In this document: in pieces, positions 16,608 through 26,201 of the stretch
How the letters are laid out: the number at the start of each line of letters is the position of its first letter
Numbering within the stretch: the first letter of the stretch is position 1
Assembly (NCBI GenBank): GCA_028704415.1
Contig: JAQWFM010000019.1
Location: 1-36,175, forward strand
Direction of reading: 5' to 3'
DNA length: 36,175 nt
Source: Oscillospiraceae bacterium
GTDB lineage: Bacteria > Bacillota > Clostridia > Saccharofermentanales > Fastidiosipilaceae
Translations under genes and position numbers: made by a program
Notes under the pieces: model-generated
Told to the model about the DNA's origin: nothing
The model's database searches: none
What the model saw: only the letters and a program-made list of their open reading frames with translations

Positions 16608-18731
16608 ATGGTTGAGCAAACAAGCATGCCTGATTCAGCCGGATATGAGGCCAGGCTGGATCAGGAGCGGATAAAGGTGTTAGCCAAGCGGCGGCAGCTG
16701 AGTGATATGCCGCGTACCGGTGAGTTCAGATTGTCAACGGACCTGCAGCCTACCGGGGATCAGCCGGCAGCCATCAGTGAGCTGTGCCGGGGCATTGAAG
16801 CGGGCTATCAAGGTCAGACGCTGCTGGGTGTGACCGGCTCTGGCAAAACCTTTACCATGGCTAATGTCATCCAGCGGCTGCAGCGCCCGGCCCTGGTCAT
16901 TGCGCCTAACAAGACGCTGGCGGGTCAGCTTTGCGCTGAATTTATGGCCTTTTTCCCTCACAATCGGGTTGAGTATTTTGTCAGCTATTATGACTACTAC
17001 CAGCCTGAGGCCTATATCCCTTCTTCAGATACTTACATTGAAAAGGATTCGGCCATTAATGATGAAATTGATCGCATGCGCCACTCTGCCACAGCTTCGC
17101 TGCTGGAGCGGCGGGATGTCATCGTAGTCGCTTCCGTATCCTGCATTTACGGCCTGGGTGACCCGGAGGATTATGCTCACATGATGGTGCACCTGCGCCC
17201 CGGCATGCAAAAGGACCGGGACGCGGTCATTGCGGAACTGGTCAGTATCCAGTACACCCGCAATGATTTTGAACTTAAGCGCGGCACGTTCAGGGTCAGA
17301 GGCGATTCACTGGATATTTGGCCGGCCAGCTCGGAACAGCTATTGCTGAGGGTATCTTTTTTTGGCGATGAGATTGAACGGGTGGCGGAGCTGGACCGGC
17401 TGACCGGTAAAACTGTAGCGGTGCGCAGCTATGTCGCGGTGTTCCCGGCCACACATTATGCTACGACTGACATCAAGATGAAACGCGCGGTCGCCTCTAT
17501 TGAGGCTGAGCTGGAACAACGTCTGGAGGTTCTAAAAAAAGAAGGCAAACTGATTGAAGCCTACCGGCTTGAGCAGCGGACCCGCTATGACCTTGAAATG
17601 ATGCGGGAAACAGGCTTTACCAAAGGCATTGAAAACTATTCCCGGCACCTGGATGGCCGCCGGCCTGGTGAACCGCCCTATACATTATTGGATTTCTTCC
17701 CTGAAGATTACTTGCTGTTTATAGATGAGTCTCATGTCACTGTCCCGCAGATTGGCGGTATGTTCAGGGGAGACCGGGCCCGTAAAAGCAGTTTGGTTGA
17801 CTTTGGCTTCAGGCTGCCTTCAGCCTACGACAATCGCCCGCTTAACTTCCCGGAGTTTCAGGCCAGGATGGGCCAGACCGTCTTTGTCAGCGCCACCCCG
17901 GGAGACTATGAAAAAACTCACAGCAGTCAGGTCGCGCAGCAGATCATCCGTCCGACCGGATTATTAGATCCGGAAATCGCGATTCATCCGGTAGAGGGGC
18001 AAATTGAAGATATTTTGACTGAAAGCGCCGCGGTTATCACCAGGGGGGAGCGGGCACTTATTTTGACCCTGACTAAAAAAATGGCTGAGGATCTGACCGT
18101 CTTCCTTAAAAATGAAAACCTGAAAGTGGCCTACCTGCATTCGGCCATAGCCAATGATGAACGCCTGAAGATCCTCAGGGACCTGCGGCATGGCAGGTAC
18201 GATATTCTGGTGGGAATTAATCTATTAAGAGAAGGTTTGGATCTGCCGGAGGTTTCATTAATTTGTATACTGGATGCTGACCGCCAGGGCTTCCTGCGGT
18301 CGACTACCTCATTAATTCAGATTATCGGCCGCGCGGCTCGCAATGTTAACGGCAAAGTTATCATGTATGCGGATGAGGTCACGCCGCAGATGCTGGAGGC
18401 GGTTACGGAAACAAACCGTCGCCGGACGATACAGCAGGCTTATAATACGGACCATCACATTGTTCCACAGACGATTCATAAAGAAATCCGGGATACCCTG
18501 GATACCCTGGCTGATGTTGCCGCGCAGGAAGGCCTGAACCACAAACTTAAAGCGGAGGACAGCCAGGATGCCAGACAAGCGCTGAAACAGCTCCAGGGCA
18601 GTGATTTGCTGAGATTAGCCAACCGCCTTGAAAAGGACATGAAGGCGGCGGCTAAAAAGATGGACTTTGAAGAGGCCGCCCGACTAAGGGACTTGTGGAT
18701 TGATGTCAAGGGGAAAATCAGCCAGTCCTGA
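16608..18731 (+). CDS. uvrB: Excinuclease ABC subunit B
   Basis: The damage-verifying helicase-like subunit of nucleotide excision repair; works with UvrA and UvrC. Predicted 707 aa. Walker A is GVTGSGKT (74-81), the beta-hairpin region includes [20 protein letters not shown], the DEAD-like motif is FIDESH, helicase motif VI region is QIIGRAARN, and the C-terminal UVR domain (about 670-700) reads [23 protein letters not shown] 16608 is chosen for the AGAGG at 16596-16600. The usual UvrB start (FRL then [10 protein letters not shown]) comes about 40 residues later, so this protein carries an extra hydrophilic N-terminal tail. An internal ATG nearer the core has no ribosome site. SOS control is likely from the LexA box. 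Confidence 0.96.
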   Translation: MVEQTSMPDSAGYEARLDQERIKVLAKRRQLSDMPRTGEFRLSTDLQPTGDQPAAISELCRGIEAGYQGQTLLGVTGSGKTFTMANVIQRLQRPALVIAPNKTLAGQLCAEFMAFFPHNRVEYFVSYYDYYQPEAYIPSSDTYIEKDSAINDEIDRMRHSATASLLERRDVIVVASVSCIYGLGDPEDYAHMMVHLRPGMQKDRDAVIAELVSIQYTRNDFELKRGTFRVRGDSLDIWPASSEQLLLRVSFFGDEIERVAELDRLTGKTVAVRSYVAVFPATHYATTDIKMKRAVASIEAELEQRLEVLKKEGKLIEAYRLEQRTRYDLEMMRETGFTKGIENYSRHLDGRRPGEPPYTLLDFFPEDYLLFIDESHVTVPQIGGMFRGDRARKSSLVDFGFRLPSAYDNRPLNFPEFQARMGQTVFVSATPGDYEKTHSSQVAQQIIRPTGLLDPEIAIHPVEGQIEDILTESAAVITRGERALILTLTKKMAEDLTVFLKNENLKVAYLHSAIANDERLKILRDLRHGRYDILVGINLLREGLDLPEVSLICILDADRQGFLRSTTSLIQIIGRAARNVNGKVIMYADEVTPQMLEAVTETNRRRTIQQAYNTDHHIVPQTIHKEIRDTLDTLADVAAQEGLNHKLKAEDSQDARQALKQLQGSDLLRLANRLEKDMKAAAKKMDFEEAARLRDLWIDVKGKISQS

Positions 18732-18744
18732 AGCGGTACGTCGC

Positions 18745-18777
18745 CGGCCGCCGGGCGGGCCTGCCCGTTTTAGGCCG
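18745..18777 (+). terminator. Probable terminator of uvrB
   Basis: CGGGC (18752-18756) pairs with GCCCG (18763-18767), followed by TTTTA. An outer CGGCC/GGCCG pair (18745-18749 and 18773-18777) could form instead. GC-rich with a short T-run, so moderate strength. Confidence 0.5.
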
Positions 18778-18787
18778 CCAGGGGTTG

Positions 18788-18796
18788 TGCTATACT
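18788..18796 (+). promoter_or_regulatory. Extended -10 promoter of the phosphohexomutase gene
   Basis: TGCTATACT (18788-18796) is an extended -10; a weak TTTTAG lies 17 bases before the hexamer. The leader is about 55 bases. It follows directly on the uvrB terminator-like stem. Confidence 0.65.
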
Positions 18797-18857
18797 TTAC
18801 GGTGTTTACATATAGCGGGCAGCTATCATTTGCAGCCTTTTAAGCGGAGGATTTAAC

Positions 18858-20603
18858 ATGAGCAGAAGTGAAGCACTATATAAAGAATGGTCTGAAGATC
18901 CCTACTTTGATGAAGCCACCCATACAGAACTGGCGGCTATCAAGGATCAACCCGCGGAAATTGAAGAACGCTTTTATAAGGATCTGGAATTTGGTACCGG
19001 CGGACTGCGGGGCATCATGGGAGCGGGAACTAATCGTATGAACCAATATACGGTAGCCAAAGCCACGGAGGGCTTTGCCCGCTATATCGATGGCCTGGGA
19101 GAGACGACCAGGCAGCGCGGCGTAGCCATCAGTTATGACTGCAGACTTAATTCAGAATCCTTTGCCTTGATTACCGCGCTGATCTTTGCCACGCATGGCA
19201 TTAAGGCTTATCTGTATAATGAACTGCACCCGACGCCCATGTTGTCTTTTGCCGTGCGCTATTACCACTGTGCCGGCGGGGTCATGGTAACGGCCTCACA
19301 TAACCCGGCTCAGTATAATGGCTATAAAGCTTACGGCGAGGACGGCGGCCAGATGCCGCCTGAAGCAGCGGATGTGGTGTTGGCAGAGATGAACACGATC
19401 ACAGACTTTCGCACCCTTAACTGGATTAGTCGTGCCGAAGCGGAACAAAAAGGGCTGCTGCAAATCATCGGCCCTGAGGTTGAAACGGCCTACTTTACCA
19501 TGCTGAAAAAACTGACCATCAACCTTGACAAGGTGCAGGCCCACGCGGATATGAAAATCATCTATACGCCGCTGCATGGCACCGGCAATAAACCCGTTCG
19601 CCGGATCCTGAAGGAAATTGGTTTCAATCGGGTCATCGTTGTACCGGAGCAGGAAAAACCAGACGGGCATTTCCCCACCGTCAAATCACCTAACCCGGAG
19701 GAACGTTCGGCGCTGCAAATGGCCATAGATTTAGCGGAAAAGGAAAATGCGGATCTGGTCATAGCCACTGATCCGGATGGCGACCGGACGGGCTTGGTGA
19801 CGCGTCTTAAGGATGGCAGCTATCAGGTCATGACGGGCAACCAGATTGGTTTACTGCTGATGGAGTATATTTTGTCGGCCAAAAAGAAAGCGGGCAAACT
19901 GCCGCCGCGGTCTTTTTGCGTCACCACCATTGTGTCCACTAAATTGACCCGGTTGATCGCTAAAAACTATGATGTGTCCTTATATGAAACGCTGACCGGC
20001 TTTAAGTTCATTGGTGAAAAGATCAAGGACCTGGATGAAAATGGCGACCAGCATTTTCAATTTGGCTTTGAAGAGAGCTACGGCTATCTGGCCGGTACAG
20101 ATGTGCGGGATAAGGATGCCGTGGTTGCGTCCATGCTGCTGGCGGAGATGGCTGCTACCGCCAAAGCAGAGGGCAAAACCTTAGCTGATTATATGGAAGA
20201 TATTTACGCAAAATACGGGTATGGTACGGAAAAGACAGTCTCGCTCTATCGTGAGGGCAAGGAAGGCAGCCGCCGTATTCGCCAGGCTATGGATTGGCTG
20301 CGCGGCAGCAAAAAACAAGGCCTGCCCGGCCTGAACGTACGGGAGGTAAAGGATTATCTGACCGGTGAAGCCATTGATCTGCAAAGCGGTGTCAGCCAGG
20401 CCATTGATCTCAGCCGTTCTAATGTGCTGCTGTATGAAACGGACGGACTGGACTGGGCGTGCGTCCGCCCCTCGGGCACCGAACCTAAGATTAAGATTTA
20501 TTTCGGCTGCTATGGCCGTGACCGTGAGGCCGTGAAAGAACGGATTGAACAAATCAGTACAGCGGTTTGTGCTGAGATTGAAAAAGAGCTGGACCGGGAC
20601 TGA
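18858..20603 (+). CDS. Alpha-D-phosphohexomutase (phosphoglucomutase/phosphomannomutase)
   Basis: Interconverts hexose-1- and hexose-6-phosphates through a phosphoserine. The 581 residues match the PgcA-like bacterial phosphoglucomutases. All four active-site loops are seen: VTASHNPAQYNGYK with catalytic Ser147, metal-binding DPDGDR (305-310), sugar-specificity loop FEESYGYL, and phosphate-binding RPSGTEPKIKIYF. ATG 18858 follows GCGGAGGATTT. It has its own promoter and a strong terminator. It likely links glycogen phosphorylase product to glycolysis or supplies glucose-1-phosphate for envelope sugars. Glucose versus mannose preference is not settled by sequence. Confidence 0.95.
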   Translation: MSRSEALYKEWSEDPYFDEATHTELAAIKDQPAEIEERFYKDLEFGTGGLRGIMGAGTNRMNQYTVAKATEGFARYIDGLGETTRQRGVAISYDCRLNSESFALITALIFATHGIKAYLYNELHPTPMLSFAVRYYHCAGGVMVTASHNPAQYNGYKAYGEDGGQMPPEAADVVLAEMNTITDFRTLNWISRAEAEQKGLLQIIGPEVETAYFTMLKKLTINLDKVQAHADMKIIYTPLHGTGNKPVRRILKEIGFNRVIVVPEQEKPDGHFPTVKSPNPEERSALQMAIDLAEKENADLVIATDPDGDRTGLVTRLKDGSYQVMTGNQIGLLLMEYILSAKKKAGKLPPRSFCVTTIVSTKLTRLIAKNYDVSLYETLTGFKFIGEKIKDLDENGDQHFQFGFEESYGYLAGTDVRDKDAVVASMLLAEMAATAKAEGKTLADYMEDIYAKYGYGTEKTVSLYREGKEGSRRIRQAMDWLRGSKKQGLPGLNVREVKDYLTGEAIDLQSGVSQAIDLSRSNVLLYETDGLDWACVRPSGTEPKIKIYFGCYGRDREAVKERIEQISTAVCAEIEKELDRD

Positions 20604-20621
20604 TTAAAGCCCACAAACTGG

Positions 20622-20647
20622 CAGCCGGTCACAGACCGGCTGTTTTT
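20622..20647 (+). terminator. Terminator after the phosphohexomutase gene, just before dnaE
   Basis: CAGCCGGTC (20622-20630) and GACCGGCTG (20634-20642) form a perfect nine-pair stem with loop ACA, followed by five T. Only 26 bases separate it from the dnaE start. Confidence 0.92.
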
Positions 20648-20673
20648 GCTTAATGGTGTGAAAGGATTGTGGC

Positions 20674-23600
20674 TTGGCAGATTTTGTTCATCTCCATATG
20701 CATACTGAATACAGTCTGTTGGATGGCGCCAACCGCATTAAAAGTTTACCTGGCAGGATTAAAGCGCTGGGCATGGATGCTTGTGCCATTACTGATCACG
20801 GCGTTATGTATGGCGTGGTTGATTTTTATGAGCAATGCAAAAAAGACGGGATCAGGCCGATTATTGGCTGTGAAGTTTATGTGGCTCCTAATGGCCGCTT
20901 TTCCAAAAATCAGCGGGAGGATAAACGTTCCTATCACTTAATTTTGCTGGCGGAAACCAATGAGGGGCTGAGGAATCTGAATCGGCTGGTTTCAGCTGGT
21001 TTTACCGAAGGCTTTTATTATAAACCGCGGATTGACCGGGAGCTTTTGCGGGCCAATCATACCGGCTTGATCGCACTTTCCAGCTGCCTGAGCGGGGAGG
21101 TAGCCAGACGGTTGCTGAATGGGGATCCTGACGGGGCTAAGGCCGCCGCTCTCTGGTATCAGGAGACGATGGGACCGGAGCATTACTATCTGGAGCTGCA
21201 GGCTAACGGCCTGGAGGCACAAAAACTGGTGAATGCCCAGCTGATCGAGCTCAGCCATGCCACCGGCATCCCGCTGGTCGCGACCAACGACTGTCATTAT
21301 ATGTATCAGGAGGACGCCAAAGCTCATGAGGTTTTGCTGTGTATGCAGACCGGTAAGAAGCTTAGTGATCCGGACCGAATGCGGATGGAAACAGACCAGT
21401 ATTATGTCAAGTCTCCAGAGGAAATGCGGCAGGCTTTCCTTAATGTGCCTGAAGCCCTGGCGAATACGGTCAAAATTGCCCGACGCTGCCAGGCCGAGCT
21501 GGATACCCACACTTTGCATCTCCCCGCTTACCAGGTCCCGACAGCCGAAGATAATCAGAGCTATTTGCGCCGGCTCTGCTATGAAGGCCTTGACCGCCGT
21601 TTAGCCGTGCATCAGCCGTATCCCCGGGCTGATTATGAAAAAAGGCTGGAGTATGAGCTTCAGGTCATCAATTCAATGGGCTATACGGATTATTATCTGA
21701 TTGTCTGGGACTTTATTCATTTTGCCAAAACGCATGAGATCATGGTCGGTCCCGGGCGCGGCTCCGGCGCCGCGTCCCTGGCGGCCTATTGCTTAGGCAT
21801 AACCAGTCTTGACCCTCTGGAGTATGTCCTGTTGTTTGAACGGTTTCTGAACCCGGAAAGAGTCAGTATGCCGGACTTTGACGTGGACTTTTGCTATGAA
21901 CGCAGGGGCGAGGTCATTGAGTACGTCACGCAAAAATATGGCCAGGACCGGGTTGCCCAGGTCATCACATTTGGTACCTTAGCCGCCCGGGCGGCTGTGC
22001 GGGATGTGGCCAGAGTGCTTGATGTGCCGTATCAGGACAGCGACCGCCTGGCTAAAATGATTCCCGCAGCCCTGGGCATGACCCTGGAGCGCGCCCTTAA
22101 GGAATCCCCGGAACTTAAGCAGGCCTATGCCAGCGACCCGTTGGCACAGGAGGTACTGGATACAGCCCGCCGGGTAGAAGGCATGCCCCGTCACGCTTCC
22201 ACGCACGCAGCCGGCGTCATCATTGCATCTGAACCGCTGACCGATCTGGCCCCCTTATCCACTAATGATAATGCGGTGGTCGTGCAGTACGCCAAAAATA
22301 ATATTGAAAAAATCGGCTTGCTGAAGTTTGACTTTCTGGGTCTGCGGACTCTCACCGTACTCAGGGATACCAGGGATATGGTGCGGCAGAATTTTAACCG
22401 GACCATTGATTTTGACACCCTGCCACTGGATGACCGCCAGGTGTATCAAATGATTGCTGCGGGCGATACCGGCGGGGTCTTTCAGTTAGAGTCATCGGGT
22501 ATGACGTCCTTCATGAAAGAACTAAAACCGGAATCGATGGAAGATATTATCGCCGGCATCTCCCTGTACCGTCCGGGGCCCATGGAACAAATACCCAAAT
22601 ACGTCGCTGCCAGACATGATCCCAGCAAGATATCTTATGAACATCCATTACTTGAGCCTATCCTGAACGTAACGTATGGCTGCATTATTTATCAGGAACA
22701 AGTCATGCAGATCGTCCGGGATCTGGCGGGCTTTTCCATGGGCGAATCAGACAATGTACGCCGGGCAATGGCGAAAAAAAAGCCGGAAATCCTGGCGCGT
22801 TATCAGGACCTGTTTATTCACGGCGGCCAAATGGAGGATGGGCGCCAGGTGGATGGTGCTGTCCGCCGGGGCGTGCCGTTAGCAACCGCCCGGCAGATTT
22901 TTGAAGAAGTCATGGCTTTTGCCGGATACGCTTTCAACAAGGCACATGCGGCCTGCTACGCGGTGGTTGCTTATGAAACGGGCTGGCTGAAACGCTACTA
23001 TCCGGTAGAATATATGGCGGCCTTGTTAAATTCCTTTTTAGGTGATCTGGGACAGGCGGCGCATTATATTGAAATTTGCCGGGAAATGGGTATTAAAATA
23101 TTGCCGCCGGATATTAATGCCAGTCAGGTCAAATTCACGACTGAAAACGGCTGTATCCGCTTTGCCCTGGGCGCGGTGAAGAATGTGGGTCAGGCGGCTT
23201 TGGAAGAAATGATTGCTGAACGGCAGCAAAACGGAGCTTTTACCAGCTTTGGTGATTTCCTGCGCCGGATTTACCCGCTGAGCATTAATCGTAAAATGAT
23301 TGAAAGCCTGATCCGCTCTTCCGCCTTAGACCAGTTTGGCATCCAACGCAACCAGTTAATCGCGGCGACGGACAGCTATATGGATATTCTGGCCTCGCAT
23401 AATAAGAATATCATGGAAGGTCAGCTCAGCCTGTTTGACTTCGGCCTTGAAGAGCAGGAACTCGTTGAACCGGTGTATGATGACCTACCGCCGTTGACGA
23501 TGAACCAGAAGCTGGATATGGAAAAGGAAATGTTAGGCCTTTATATATCCGGTCATCCGCTGGATACTTTCCGGAAGGGCCTGGAGACTTACACCAATAT

Positions 23601-24375
23601 GAGCAGTTCACGGCTGCAGAGCGCTCAAAGTCACCGCACCCTGAGTAGTGACAGCTTAGAGACGCCGGAGAGTCTTCTGGACGACAGTCGTGAAAATCTG
23701 GATGGACAAACGGTGATTATGGGAGGCTTGCTGCATGTGCGCAGCAACAAAGTGACCAAGCGCCAGGAAAGTATGGCTTTCCTGACCCTGGAAGACCTGG
23801 AAGGCCGTTATGAGTGCATTGTTTTTCCCAAGGTGCTGAGTGAGTACCGTACCGTCCTTACCGAAGGACAGGTTTTGCTTCTGCGCGGTCGCATCAGTGC
23901 CCGGGAGGAAGAAGATGCCCGGCTGATCCTGGAAAGCGCGGCCATTTTGCCGGCTGATCCGGCCGATGGTCAGCCGGCTGCGCTGCCCGGCGGCTTTCTG
24001 GCCGGAGCAGCTGAGGGCAACCGCCAACCCGGGTCCGGGAGCAGACAGACCGGCGCGCAGCTGGCTGCCGGCAAGGGGTCAGCTGGCCCGCTGGCTGCTT
24101 CCCGAGAGCCGGACGCGGCGGCCTTAAGCCTGGAAATGACCTATCCCGGCGTGGTGGGCGACAGCGGTTGGAAAGTGTTGGTTGCGACGCTGAGGTTCTT
24201 TAGCGGCAGCACCCCGGTTATACTGGTCAGTCAGGATGAGCGGCATCAGCCTTGGCGCCAGCCGGCTCCGTTTGGGGTTGAGGTGAAGCAATCCTGTTTA
24301 CTGACTGTCCTGGCAGACCGTTATGGCGCTGACAATTTACAGCTTATCCCTGCCATTGACAGGTTTTCTGAATAA
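20674..24375 (+). CDS. dnaE: DNA polymerase III alpha subunit
   Basis: The C-family replicative polymerase catalytic subunit, 1233 aa. The order is the N-terminal PHP domain (HLHMHTEYSLLDGANR, residues 6-21), then the palm with PDFDVDF carrying Asp401 and Asp403, third acid Asp553 in KFDFLGLRTL, fingers (GESDNVRRAMAKKK), a helix-hairpin-helix region, and an OB fold near 1010-1090. A low-complexity Gly/Ala/Gln/Pro linker (about 1092-1148) precedes a short C-terminal domain. The absence of an internal exonuclease and the presence of PHP identify DnaE rather than PolC. The start is TTG 20674 behind AAAGGA, seven bases away. It heads dnaE-pfkA-pgsA-mutS2 with gaps of 88, 61 and 45 bases. No room for a promoter is left between the preceding terminator and the start. 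Confidence 0.97.
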   Translation: MADFVHLHMHTEYSLLDGANRIKSLPGRIKALGMDACAITDHGVMYGVVDFYEQCKKDGIRPIIGCEVYVAPNGRFSKNQREDKRSYHLILLAETNEGLRNLNRLVSAGFTEGFYYKPRIDRELLRANHTGLIALSSCLSGEVARRLLNGDPDGAKAAALWYQETMGPEHYYLELQANGLEAQKLVNAQLIELSHATGIPLVATNDCHYMYQEDAKAHEVLLCMQTGKKLSDPDRMRMETDQYYVKSPEEMRQAFLNVPEALANTVKIARRCQAELDTHTLHLPAYQVPTAEDNQSYLRRLCYEGLDRRLAVHQPYPRADYEKRLEYELQVINSMGYTDYYLIVWDFIHFAKTHEIMVGPGRGSGAASLAAYCLGITSLDPLEYVLLFERFLNPERVSMPDFDVDFCYERRGEVIEYVTQKYGQDRVAQVITFGTLAARAAVRDVARVLDVPYQDSDRLAKMIPAALGMTLERALKESPELKQAYASDPLAQEVLDTARRVEGMPRHASTHAAGVIIASEPLTDLAPLSTNDNAVVVQYAKNNIEKIGLLKFDFLGLRTLTVLRDTRDMVRQNFNRTIDFDTLPLDDRQVYQMIAAGDTGGVFQLESSGMTSFMKELKPESMEDIIAGISLYRPGPMEQIPKYVAARHDPSKISYEHPLLEPILNVTYGCIIYQEQVMQIVRDLAGFSMGESDNVRRAMAKKKPEILARYQDLFIHGGQMEDGRQVDGAVRRGVPLATARQIFEEVMAFAGYAFNKAHAACYAVVAYETGWLKRYYPVEYMAALLNSFLGDLGQAAHYIEICREMGIKILPPDINASQVKFTTENGCIRFALGAVKNVGQAALEEMIAERQQNGAFTSFGDFLRRIYPLSINRKMIESLIRSSALDQFGIQRNQLIAATDSYMDILASHNKNIMEGQLSLFDFGLEEQELVEPVYDDLPPLTMNQKLDMEKEMLGLYISGHPLDTFRKGLETYTNMSSSRLQSAQSHRTLSSDSLETPESLLDDSRENLDGQTVIMGGLLHVRSNKVTKRQESMAFLTLEDLEGRYECIVFPKVLSEYRTVLTEGQVLLLRGRISAREEEDARLILESAAILPADPADGQPAALPGGFLAGAAEGNRQPGSGSRQTGAQLAAGKGSAGPLAASREPDAAALSLEMTYPGVVGDSGWKVLVATLRFFSGSTPVILVSQDERHQPWRQPAPFGVEVKQSCLLTVLADRYGADNLQLIPAIDRFSE

Positions 24376-24463
24376 GCTTAAATTTAATGAGAGTGTAAAG
24401 CGGCAGACTGGTTTTACCCAGTTAATGCTCACCCAAATCAGGAGACAGAACAGAGGTGCTCAC

Positions 24464-25534
24464 ATGACAGAATCAAATCATGATCTCAAAACCTATTCAG
24501 CGGATGAACTGCTTAAAGAAAATGAAGCTCAGCAGCCCCATGAAAACGGCAGCCTGGCAGGCATTGCTGAAGCTAAGACTGTCGCGGTGCTGACCTCTGG
24601 CGGAGACGCCCCCGGGATGAACGCCGCCATCCGCTCTATTGTGCGCGCCGGACTTAACACCGGCTACAGGATGCTGGGGGTCCGCCGGGGCTTTCACGGC
24701 TTGTGGCGGGGCGATATCATCGAACTGAACTCCCGCTCCGTATCTGAAAAGCTGCAGCGCGGCGGCACCTTTTTAATGACCGCCCGCAGCCTGACTTTCA
24801 ACAGCCCGGAAGGGGTCAAACAAGCCTATGATATGTGCAAGGTATTTAATATTGACGCCCTGGTCATTATTGGCGGGGATGGTTCATATCATGGGGCGCT
24901 GGACCTCAGCCGCCTGGGGATGCCTGTGATCTGCCTGCCCGGGACGATTGACAATGACATTGCCTGCACGGACTACACGATTGGCTATGATACGGCCATG
25001 AATACAGCCATGGAGGCCATCGATAAACTGAGAGATACCGCCAGCAGCCACGAGCGCTGTAGTGTGATTGAAGTGATGGGCCGCCATGCTGGTTATATAG
25101 CGCTTAATGTGGGCATTTCCTGTGGCGCTGAAGTTATCCTGATCCCTGAAGTCGAACATGATTTTAACCGGGATGTCATTAAGCGGCTGCTGGAATGCCG
25201 CAATTCCGGCAAGCATCACTATATTGTCGTCATTGCGGAAGGCGTCGGCTCTGCAGTGGAATATGCCAGACGGATTGAAAAAATGACCGGCATTGAATCC
25301 CGAGCCACCGTCCTGGGATATGTTCAACGCGGCGGCAGTCCGACTTTGCGGGACCGGCAAATGGCCAGCCTCATGGGCGTTCAGGCGATTGACTGTGTCA
25401 AACATAACCGCCTGAATCGGGTGGTAAGCTACCGGGGCGGTCAGATAGTCGACATGGATATTGAAGAAGCCATGAAAATGACCAAGACCATTAGTCTGGA
25501 GGAATATGGGGACGCTAAGTTCATTGCTATCTGA
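24464..25534 (+). CDS. pfkA: ATP-dependent 6-phosphofructokinase
   Basis: Phosphorylates fructose-6-phosphate to the 1,6-bisphosphate, the committed step of glycolysis. Predicted 356 aa. The core starts with VAVLTSGGDAPGMNAAIRS, then IIGGDGSYHG (137-144), PGTIDNDI with catalytic Asp163, EVMGRHAGYIAL, and VLGYVQRGGSPT. Gly at the GGDG position and in PGTIDND fits an ATP-using rather than PPi-using enzyme. ATG 24464 follows CAGAGGTG and is the last ATG upstream of the core; it gives a polar tail of about 39 residues not usual in PfkA (normally about 320 aa). A longer in-frame start at 24323 would overlap dnaE and is rejected. dnaE next to pfkA is a common Gram-positive arrangement. Confidence 0.97.
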   Translation: MTESNHDLKTYSADELLKENEAQQPHENGSLAGIAEAKTVAVLTSGGDAPGMNAAIRSIVRAGLNTGYRMLGVRRGFHGLWRGDIIELNSRSVSEKLQRGGTFLMTARSLTFNSPEGVKQAYDMCKVFNIDALVIIGGDGSYHGALDLSRLGMPVICLPGTIDNDIACTDYTIGYDTAMNTAMEAIDKLRDTASSHERCSVIEVMGRHAGYIALNVGISCGAEVILIPEVEHDFNRDVIKRLLECRNSGKHHYIVVIAEGVGSAVEYARRIEKMTGIESRATVLGYVQRGGSPTLRDRQMASLMGVQAIDCVKHNRLNRVVSYRGGQIVDMDIEEAMKMTKTISLEEYGDAKFIAI

Positions 25535-25595
25535 GTTGAACTGTGACCGCGGCATGTCCCGATAGCCGGAGTCAACACCGGACCGTGTGAGGCTT

Positions 25596-26156
25596 ATGAA
25601 ACTAAAAGATGTTAATTGGAAAAATCAACTGACCATCCCCAATGGACTGACCGTCCTGCGGCTCCTTTTAGTTCCGGTTATGGCTTACTATATTTATCAT
25701 ATTGATGAGTATGGTCTGACAGGTTTTTACCTGTTTCTGGCGATCTGGTTAACGGACATCCTGGACGGCTTTATAGCCCGCCACTTTAATCAGATCTCTG
25801 ATTTGGGCAAGGTCCTGGATCCGCTGGTAGATAAAATTTTTCAGCTCACTACCGGGGTGATGCTGTTTATCATCGGCAGGTTGCCTTTTTGGGTTCCGCT
25901 GATTTTACTGGCCAAAGAAATCCTGATGATCATTGGCGGGTCTTTTCTCTTTAAACGCCAGGATGTGGTGGTTAAGTCAGAGTGGTACGGCAAACTGACC
26001 ACCGTCTTACTGGTCATTGCTTTTTCCGTGGCCCTGATCATTCCCACCTCTAAACTGGCGGTCATTCCGTGGCTGTTTATAGGACCGGTCGGATTTGCCA
26101 TTTTTGCCTTTATCCGTTACGCTTATTATTATTGGCCGAGTATTAAAAAACACTAA
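25596..26156 (+). CDS. pgsA: CDP-alcohol phosphatidyltransferase, probably phosphatidylglycerophosphate synthase
   Basis: A 186-aa integral membrane enzyme that moves a phosphatidyl group from CDP-diacylglycerol to an alcohol, most likely glycerol-3-phosphate, giving the precursor of phosphatidylglycerol. The family signature D-x2-DG-x2-AR-x8-G-x3-D-x3-D is complete, with Asp54, Asp57, Gly58, Ala61, Arg62, Gly71, Asp75 and Asp79. LTIPNGLTVLRLLLVPVMAYY before it is the typical first helix, and several hydrophobic segments follow. I chose ATG 25596; GTG at 25587 is in frame but has a poorer ribosome site. It sits between pfkA and mutS2 in the same probable transcript. A cardiolipin or other CDP-alcohol enzyme of the same family is possible. 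Confidence 0.9.
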   Translation: MKLKDVNWKNQLTIPNGLTVLRLLLVPVMAYYIYHIDEYGLTGFYLFLAIWLTDILDGFIARHFNQISDLGKVLDPLVDKIFQLTTGVMLFIIGRLPFWVPLILLAKEILMIIGGSFLFKRQDVVVKSEWYGKLTTVLLVIAFSVALIIPTSKLAVIPWLFIGPVGFAIFAFIRYAYYYWPSIKKH

Positions 26157-26201
26157 GCGCCAGCAGACGTGAATCGTCTGTCTGATGAAGGGAACGCGAT
26201 C

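Noticed and set aside
20992-21519. Minus-strand open frame of 175 codons opposite dnaE
   Set aside because: Antisense to the conserved PHP/palm part of dnaE, without start signals or recognisable motifs.
24884-25555. Long minus-strand open frame (223 codons) opposite pfkA
   Set aside because: It is antisense to the highly conserved pfkA core, has no ribosome site and no recognisable domain; it follows from pfkA codon bias.
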